From JANXSF01 sp043745195 (GTDB lineage: Bacteria; Acidobacteriota; Terriglobia; Bryobacterales; Bryobacteraceae): a stretch of 19,831 nucleotides of DNA. The notes beneath the pieces are model-generated. The model did no database searches and was not told where the DNA came from. It was given only the letters and a program-made list of their open reading frames with translations. The position numbers and the translations under genes are program-made. Positions 15,366 to 19,831 of the stretch are shown piece by piece (the stretch's first letter is position 1; each line of letters starts with the position of its first letter). Where the stretch lies: assembly GCA_043745195.1 (NCBI GenBank), contig JAYTTF010000165.1, positions 1 to 19,831 of the forward strand. Reading direction: 5' to 3'.

Positions 15366-17543
15366 GTGCTGAAGACCATTTTATTGCTGCTATTCGCCCT
15401 AATCCTATTGGATGCCGCAGACCAATTCACGCCACAGCAGCGCCGGTATTGGGCATTCCAACCGGTAAAAGCTCCTGCCGTGCCAGCCATCGGCGACAAG
15501 TGGGTTCGCAACCCAATTGACGCCTTCGTGCTGCACAAATTGCGTACCAAGGAAATTGCACCCAGCCCCGATGCAAGCCGTGCCGTACTGATTCGCCGTG
15601 CATTCCTGGACCTCACCGGACTGCCACCTTCCGCAGAACAAACCGAAGCCTTCCTTGCTGACCGCTCACCGAATGCCTATGAAAAATTGGTAGACCGGCT
15701 GCTGGAGTCTCCGCAGTATGGCGAGCGCTGGGCGCGCCATTGGCTCGACATCGCCCGTTTCGCCGAAAGCACCGGTTTCGAGGACGACGTCACCCGTCCT
15801 AACGTTTGGCGGTATCGTGACTACGTCATCAAGTCCCTGAATGCCGATAAGCCCTACGATCGCTTTGTGCGCGAACAGATTGCCGGGGATGAAATGTGGC
15901 CCGAAGATTTCGACGCGCGGATCGCAACCGCGTTCAACCGCCACTATCCGGAGGAGGGCAACAATAAAGACCTGCTGCTGGCGCGACAGGAAATGCTGCA
16001 CGACATCACATCAGTTACCGGCGCGGCGTTCCTCGGGTTGACCTTCGAGTGTGCCAGATGCCACGACCATAAATTCGATCCCATCCGGCAGCGCGACTAC
16101 TACAAACTGCAAGCATGGTTCGCAAACGTTATGCACGACGACCGTCTTCCGCTAGTTTCCGGCGACGCGCTTAGCGACTATTCCCGCCGCTTGGCCGAGT
16201 GGGAAGCCAAGACGCAGCCGGTTTGGGACGAGATGTCTGCACTGTTGATGCCCAAGCGCACTTTTACTCCGGACCAGTTGCTGGAACGTTACCCGGATTA
16301 TGCTGTGGAGGCTGTAAAAACACAGGAAGCAAAACGGACGCCAATCCAACAATGGATGGTGTCCCTGCTGGGAACAAAAACGTGCGGCACCTGCCCCTTG
16401 CGCCCCAAACCCTACGACGATCCAGGCTTCCGCGGTGTGGTGAACAAGCTCGACAAAGAACAGAAGAAGCGGTTCGACGAACTGGAGGCCGAACTCGTCA
16501 AATATGCATCGCTCAAACCCCAGGAAGTTGAGCGTGGCTCCGGCTTGTTTGACGTGAGCCGCACGGCCCCACCAACGCACATACTTGGCGTGGGGGTGTA
16601 CACCTCACCAGGTGAAGAAGTGGAACCCGGTTTCCCAGGCATTTTGGACGACCGGCCCGTGACGGTGAACGCAACGAACAACAGCACAGGACGGCGCACA
16701 GCTCTGGCCAATTGGCTTACGGATCCATCGAACCCTCTCACCGCGCGTGTGATGGTGAACCGCGTTTGGCATCATCACTTCGGCACAGGCATCGTGGCGA
16801 CTCCCGGCGATTTTGGCGTTATGGGCGCGCGTCCAACGCATCCCGAGTTGCTCGATTGGCTTACTGCGGACTTCACCTCCCATGGCTGGAGTCTGAAGCG
16901 CCTGCACCGTCTGATCATGACTTCCAGCTCCTACCGGCAAAGTTCCCACCAACGAGAGGCCGCCAGGGAGATGGATCCGGATAATAAGTTGCTGTGGCGC
17001 TATCCACCCCAACGGCTGGAAGCTGAAGCCATTCGCGACAGTGCCCTGGCAGTCTCCGGCCTTTTGAACAGTGCGATGGGTGGCCCTAGTGTGTTCCCGC
17101 CGTTGCCGGCCAAAATGCCGAAACCGGTGGGCGGATGGGATTTGAACAAAGATGCAGCGCAACACAACCGCCGCAGCGTCTACATCTTCGTCCGTCGCAA
17201 CGATCCCTATCCGATGCTGAACGCGATCGACTTTCCCGACTCGCATGAAAGCTGTTCACGCCGCAACCGCACCACCACTGCGCCACAAGCGCTGACGTTA
17301 CTCAACAGTCCGCTGATGGCTGACTGGGCGCGCCATTTCGCTGCACGTTTGAAGGATCAGCCGCTGGGGCAACAGGTGAAATCGGCATATCTGCTTGCCT
17401 ATTCGCGCATGCCTGAACCGCGCGAAATGGATACAGCCATGACGTTTTTGGCGAGTCAGGCGAAAGTGGCCAGCACGGACGTTGCGCTTGCCGATTTCTG
17501 CTTGATGCTGATGAACTCCAATGAATTCGTTTATAGGTTTTGA
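15366..17543 (+). CDS. Exported DUF1549/DUF1553 protein with CxxCH motif
   Basis: A 725-residue exported protein. The GTG start gives a signal peptide (MLKTILLLLFALILLDAADQ). Residues ~40-250 match DUF1549 (PSCyt2): 'NPIDAFVLHKL', 'RRAFLDLTGLPPS', 'ERWARHWLDIARFAESTGFE', and the motif CARCH (229-233) followed by DHKFDPI, a c-type heme-like CxxCH. A second CxxC (C340, C343) follows. Residues ~430-720 match DUF1553 (PSD1): 'NPLTARVMVNRVWHHHFG', 'THPELLDWL', 'SSYRQSS', 'PPQRLEAEAIRDS', ending 'LMNSNEFVYRF'. Such proteins are abundant in Planctomycetota and Acidobacteriota and occur with DUF1501 proteins, as here; they are thought to take part in polysaccharide or xenobiotic breakdown, with no settled reaction. 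The separate N-terminal PSCyt1 heme domain of longer homologues is absent. Confidence 0.92.
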   Translation: MLKTILLLLFALILLDAADQFTPQQRRYWAFQPVKAPAVPAIGDKWVRNPIDAFVLHKLRTKEIAPSPDASRAVLIRRAFLDLTGLPPSAEQTEAFLADRSPNAYEKLVDRLLESPQYGERWARHWLDIARFAESTGFEDDVTRPNVWRYRDYVIKSLNADKPYDRFVREQIAGDEMWPEDFDARIATAFNRHYPEEGNNKDLLLARQEMLHDITSVTGAAFLGLTFECARCHDHKFDPIRQRDYYKLQAWFANVMHDDRLPLVSGDALSDYSRRLAEWEAKTQPVWDEMSALLMPKRTFTPDQLLERYPDYAVEAVKTQEAKRTPIQQWMVSLLGTKTCGTCPLRPKPYDDPGFRGVVNKLDKEQKKRFDELEAELVKYASLKPQEVERGSGLFDVSRTAPPTHILGVGVYTSPGEEVEPGFPGILDDRPVTVNATNNSTGRRTALANWLTDPSNPLTARVMVNRVWHHHFGTGIVATPGDFGVMGARPTHPELLDWLTADFTSHGWSLKRLHRLIMTSSSYRQSSHQREAAREMDPDNKLLWRYPPQRLEAEAIRDSALAVSGLLNSAMGGPSVFPPLPAKMPKPVGGWDLNKDAAQHNRRSVYIFVRRNDPYPMLNAIDFPDSHESCSRRNRTTTAPQALTLLNSPLMADWARHFAARLKDQPLGQQVKSAYLLAYSRMPEPREMDTAMTFLASQAKVASTDVALADFCLMLMNSNEFVYRF

Positions 17544-17547
17544 TGCT

Positions 17548-18942
17548 ATGACAACCAATACTCCACGATCCAGACGCCGGTTTTTGTCGAGTGCCGCCAG
17601 CGGCCTAGGCGCTTTGGCACTGGCTGATCTCGCCTCTGGGCAACAGCCTCATCACAAGCCGCGCGTGAAGTCAGTCATCTGGTTGTTCATGGAAGGCGGG
17701 CCCAGCCACATTGATTTGTTTGACCCGAAGCCGGAACTGGACAAACTGTCAGGCCAGATAACGCCGCCTTCATTTAAGTTGCCGGTAACCAGCGCCACCG
17801 GTTCGCATCGCATGCCGCTTGTGGGAACCAAGCGAAAGTGGAAGCAGCACGGCCAAAGCGGCCTGTGGGTGTCTGACTGGTACCCGAACATTGCCCAGCA
17901 TGTAGACAAGCTAGCGGTGCTACGTTCCTGCTGGGCCGATGGACTGAACCATGTGGGCTCCGTGCGGCAGATGAACACTGGTTCGATACTTGCCGGACGG
18001 CCATCGCTGGGCGCTTGGACCACCTATGGGTTGGGCGAGGCGAATCGCAACCTGCCATCATTTGTAGTGCTCACCGATGACAAGGTTGTGCGTGGCGGTC
18101 CCACAAATTGGAGCTCGGGCTTCCTGCCGGCCACCTTCCAGGGAACGCTGTTCCAAAAGGAAGGTCCGCCTATTGCCGACATCCTTCCACCTGCGGAGGT
18201 GACCGATGGACGCCAGCGCGCGCGGCTTGACTTCCTCCGGACGCTTAACAAGCAACACGCCGAACGGTGGCCGGGAGAAGACGAGTTGGACGCGCGCATG
18301 CAAAGCTACGAACTGGCTTATCGCATGCAGGGTGCCGCACCCGGTGCAGTGGATCTCACAAAGGAAACGGAAGCGACACGCAAACTCTACGGAATTGACG
18401 AAAAGGAGAGTGCGCGCTTTGGAACCAACTGCCTATTGGCGCGGCGGCTGGTGGAACATGGAGTCCGCTTCGTAGAGGTGTACTGCGGCAGTGGCAGCGG
18501 TTGGGACGCGCACACCGGGCTGGAAGAGAACCACACCAAATGGTGCCGTGCATCTGATAAACCCATCGCCGGGCTACTCGCTGACCTGGAATCTCGTGGC
18601 TTGTTGCAAGATACGTTAGTGGTGTGGGGCGGCGAATTCGGACGGACGCCGTTCACTGACACGAACTCAACTGGAGGCGGTGCGCAGTACGGCCGCGATC
18701 ACAATCCGTGGGGCTTCACGATGTGGATGGCGGGCGGGGGAATCAAGGGCGGCCAAGCGATTGGCGCAACCGATGCCATAGGATTTAGGGCAGTGGAAAA
18801 GCCGTATCACGTTCACGACATCCATGCCACCGTTTTGCATCTTCTAGGTCTCAATCATGTACAAGTCACATACCTGCACAATGGCCGGTTTGAGAGGCCA
18901 ACTCTGACTGGTGGTCAACTCATCGGGGATGTGTTGGCCTGA
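17548..18942 (+). CDS. Tat-exported DUF1501 protein (sulfatase-like fold)
   Basis: A 464-residue protein starting at ATG 17548, 4 nt after the previous stop. An ATG at 17521 is in frame but would place the overlapping gene's 'NEFVYRF' coding bases inside this protein, and the shorter start gives a clean twin-arginine signal (RSRRRFL at 7-13, hydrophobic segment, cleavage after LASGQ). Conserved DUF1501 features are 'MEGGPSHIDLFDPKP' (from 48, H54), 'GGEFGRTP' (361-368), 'GRDHNPWG' (D384, H385) and 'HDIHATVLHLLGL' (from H423). These His/Asp residues sit where the alkaline phosphatase/sulfatase superfamily binds metals. It forms an operon with the DUF1549 protein and is exported folded, perhaps already carrying metal (inference). 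Substrate unknown; a sulfatase- or phosphatase-like activity on polymers is a guess. Confidence 0.92.
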   Translation: MTTNTPRSRRRFLSSAASGLGALALADLASGQQPHHKPRVKSVIWLFMEGGPSHIDLFDPKPELDKLSGQITPPSFKLPVTSATGSHRMPLVGTKRKWKQHGQSGLWVSDWYPNIAQHVDKLAVLRSCWADGLNHVGSVRQMNTGSILAGRPSLGAWTTYGLGEANRNLPSFVVLTDDKVVRGGPTNWSSGFLPATFQGTLFQKEGPPIADILPPAEVTDGRQRARLDFLRTLNKQHAERWPGEDELDARMQSYELAYRMQGAAPGAVDLTKETEATRKLYGIDEKESARFGTNCLLARRLVEHGVRFVEVYCGSGSGWDAHTGLEENHTKWCRASDKPIAGLLADLESRGLLQDTLVVWGGEFGRTPFTDTNSTGGGAQYGRDHNPWGFTMWMAGGGIKGGQAIGATDAIGFRAVEKPYHVHDIHATVLHLLGLNHVQVTYLHNGRFERPTLTGGQLIGDVLA

Positions 18943-19061
18943 AGCTGAAGAAAGCTCGCGGAACTCAAGCGTATTGTGGACATAGCCTGATGGTACAGAC
19001 CCAGCGATGCAGGCCCATCAACCTTATAGTGTCTCCAAAGGAGAAAGGTTGAGATAAGGGT

Positions 19062-19095
19062 TTTCCACAGCCGTCGCCGCGGCGGCCTGTGGAAA
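19062..19095. repeat. Hairpin TTTCCACAG...CTGTGGAAA
   Basis: Perfect 9-bp outer arms (19062-19070, 19087-19095) enclose a GC-rich centre that can pair further (GCCG/CGGC). It sits in the extra segment of the left arm of the 19021-19706 element. Confidence 0.6.
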
Positions 19096-19300
19096 TCTAG
19101 AAACGGCAGTTGATGCACCGTCCATAGATCAACTCCCGTACCCACCGACAGTTGCGTGGAAACCATCTGTCACCTGAATGGTGAGCGCTCTTTCGATTCT
19201 AAATTTAATCGTGGGGCTCGGCGTGGGACTCCTAAGAAACAAGCGCAAAACGGACTCGCTTCGGCGAACCACTGCCTGTTTCTTCAAATGCATTGCGCCG

Positions 19301-19320
19301 CGCCGAAGCGGGCTTCGCGC
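19301..19320. repeat. Hairpin CGAAGC-GG-GCTTCG
   Basis: A perfect 6-bp inverted repeat (19304-19309 with 19312-19317) extended by GCG/CGC across a bulged C. This is another short GC-rich palindrome of REP-like form. Confidence 0.45.
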
Positions 19321-19342
19321 TAACTAAGGTGCGGAGGGCTGC

Positions 19343-19427
19343 GAAATCCGGGACGGGGCTGCAATTCAATGAAGATGCTCTGCTTACGGAAGACTTGCAA
19401 AAGAATTGCACCCCCGTCCCGGATTTC
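19343..19427. repeat. 25-bp inverted repeat with 35-nt loop
   Basis: The arms 19343-19367 and 19403-19427 are complementary at 24 of 25 positions (left arm begins GAAATCCGGGACGGGG, right arm ends CCGTCCCGGATTTC). The intervening 35 nt are not palindromic. This long hairpin would be very stable in single-stranded DNA or RNA and matches the BIME/REP or MITE style. Confidence 0.8.
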
Positions 19428-19474
19428 ACGAATTGGACAAACAGGGTGCCGGTTACGGCTTGCAACTGCCGTTT

Positions 19475-19695
19475 TTGCCGTCATAGGATCAGCGCAATAG
19501 CATCACCCAAATGGTTAGACTGAAGTGCGTAAAAAAGGTCACCAAAGGGGACACGGTACCCAGGCCGCTACGCCTAGTGCTCTAAAGTGCTCTATAGGAT
19601 TTCATTCAGAGTTATGTTGCTTCAGGCCAGGGAACCATGTCCCCGTTTGGCTCGCGATACCCTGATCTTCGAGACAGTCAACTCCCGTTTCTAGA
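19475..19695 (+). repeat. Dispersed repeat, copy B, with extra segment
   Basis: Bases 19475-19561 and 19663-19695 match copy A (14841-14960). Between them are 96 extra bases bounded by TACCC on both sides (19557-19561 and 19658-19662), where copy A has a single TACCC. The extra segment contains ACCATGTCCCCGTTTGG (19634-19650), a near-inverted copy of CCAAAGGGGACACGGT just outside it (19542-19557), and a short tandem AGTGCTCTA pair at 19576-19594. Confidence 0.85.
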
Positions 19696-19742
19696 CACTA
19701 TAAGGTACTACACAGCCGTCCGCCAACTGATCGAGAGAATTG

Positions 19743-19799
19743 TCCAATACAAGATGATCCTGAAACCGGAGTTAATTCCAATACAAGATGATCCTGAAA
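19743..19799 (+). repeat. 23-bp direct repeat, 34-bp period
   Basis: The 23-bp unit starting TCCAATACAAGATG lies at 19743-19765 and again, identical, at 19777-19799. Each copy is followed by a C[CT]GGAGT block. The window ends soon after, so more copies may follow. A frame from ATG 19754 stays open to the edge, but nothing identifies it as a gene. Confidence 0.75.
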
Positions 19800-19831
19800 A
19801 AGGTGAAACTGGAGTAGGCGAACTGCGGCCG

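Larger units (their letters stand above)
19021..19706. mobile_element. MITE-like element with 14-bp terminal inverted repeats
   Basis: ACCTTATAGTGTCT (19021-19034) and AGACACTATAAGGT (19693-19706) are perfect inverted copies 686 bp apart. A second inverted pair lies just inside: TCTAGAAACGGCAGTTGA (19096-19113) and TCAACTCCCGTTTCTAGA (19678-19695), with one mismatch. On the left, about 60 bp with a hairpin separates the two arms; on the right they overlap directly. There is no transposase and I see no clear target-site duplication. It could be a non-autonomous element or a rearranged repeat. Confidence 0.5.
18943..19831. other. Non-coding repeat cluster to the right edge
   Basis: No credible gene follows the DUF1501 protein; short frames here overlap inverted repeats and lack motifs. 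The stretch holds a 14-bp terminal inverted repeat, several hairpins, a 25-bp inverted repeat, copy B of the dispersed repeat with an extra segment, and a 23-bp tandem repeat. The layout resembles a graveyard of MITE/REP-type elements. Confidence 0.7.

Noticed and set aside
16152..17246. Long - strand frames opposite the DUF1549 gene (up to 213 residues)
   Set aside because: Antisense shadows in GC-rich coding DNA; the + strand has conserved family motifs throughout.
17521..17547. ATG 17521 as the DUF1501 start
   Set aside because: It lies inside the conserved end of the DUF1553 gene and puts nine residues before a standard Tat signal; ATG 17548 is more natural.
18915..19523. Short frames after the DUF1501 gene (18915-19166, 19232-19465, 19293-19523)
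   Set aside because: They run across inverted repeats and have no ribosome binding site or conserved motif.
19743..19799. CRISPR array at the right edge
   Set aside because: Two 23-bp units with an 11-bp gap do not fit CRISPR repeat/spacer sizes, the flanks after each unit are related to each other, and no cas gene is present.

Overview
The window reads as chromosome of an Acidobacteriota bacterium, most likely from the Bryobacterales/Solibacterales side. This is inferred from the gene families: an acidobacterial-type ECF sigma factor (Sigma70_ECF family), two PEP-CTERM surface proteins, a DUF1549/DUF1553 plus DUF1501 pair, an EXORDIUM-like protein fused to IPT/TIG repeats, and many secreted hydrolases. 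No rRNA or marker gene is present to fix the taxonomy. I see no tRNA, rRNA, CRISPR array or intact transposase.

Layout. (1) 2-739: 3' part of an unrecognised gene entering from the left edge. (2) 995-7255: three secreted or exported proteins on the + strand: an EXO-like domain with six IPT/TIG repeats, an imidazolonepropionase-like amidohydrolase, and a DPP-IV-type S9 peptidase; the last two are probably one operon. (3) 7256-7958: a 700-bp non-coding stretch crowded with C-rich repeats and inverted repeats. It ends in a folded leader next to the start of the first PEP-CTERM gene. (4) 7959-9430: two PEP-CTERM proteins. (5) 9471-10244: a class I methyltransferase. (6) 10276-11837: an ECF sigma factor (+) and a subtilisin-like protease (-) that face each other. 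Both lose their C-termini at one shared breakpoint near 10761, so both look like pseudogenes. (7) 11968-14714: an ABC exporter with an unusual N-terminal domain and zinc ribbon, translationally overlapped with a DUF1854 protein. (8) 15366-18942: DUF1549/DUF1553 and DUF1501 genes as a two-gene operon. (9) 14715-15365 and 18943-19831: non-coding repeat clusters on either side of that operon, carrying two related copies of one repeat, a 14-bp terminal inverted repeat, a 25-bp inverted repeat and a short tandem repeat at the right edge.

How it fits together. Most intact genes encode exported proteins for degrading or binding polymers and peptides (S9 peptidase, amidohydrolase, EXO/IPT adhesin-like protein, DUF1549/DUF1501 pair) or surface-sorted PEP-CTERM proteins. 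The strongest candidates for something undescribed are the 7.82-7.96 kb leader, whose elements look like a translational switch, and the repeat families around the DUF1549/DUF1501 operon. The ABC/DUF1854 unit is a recognised but poorly understood pair.
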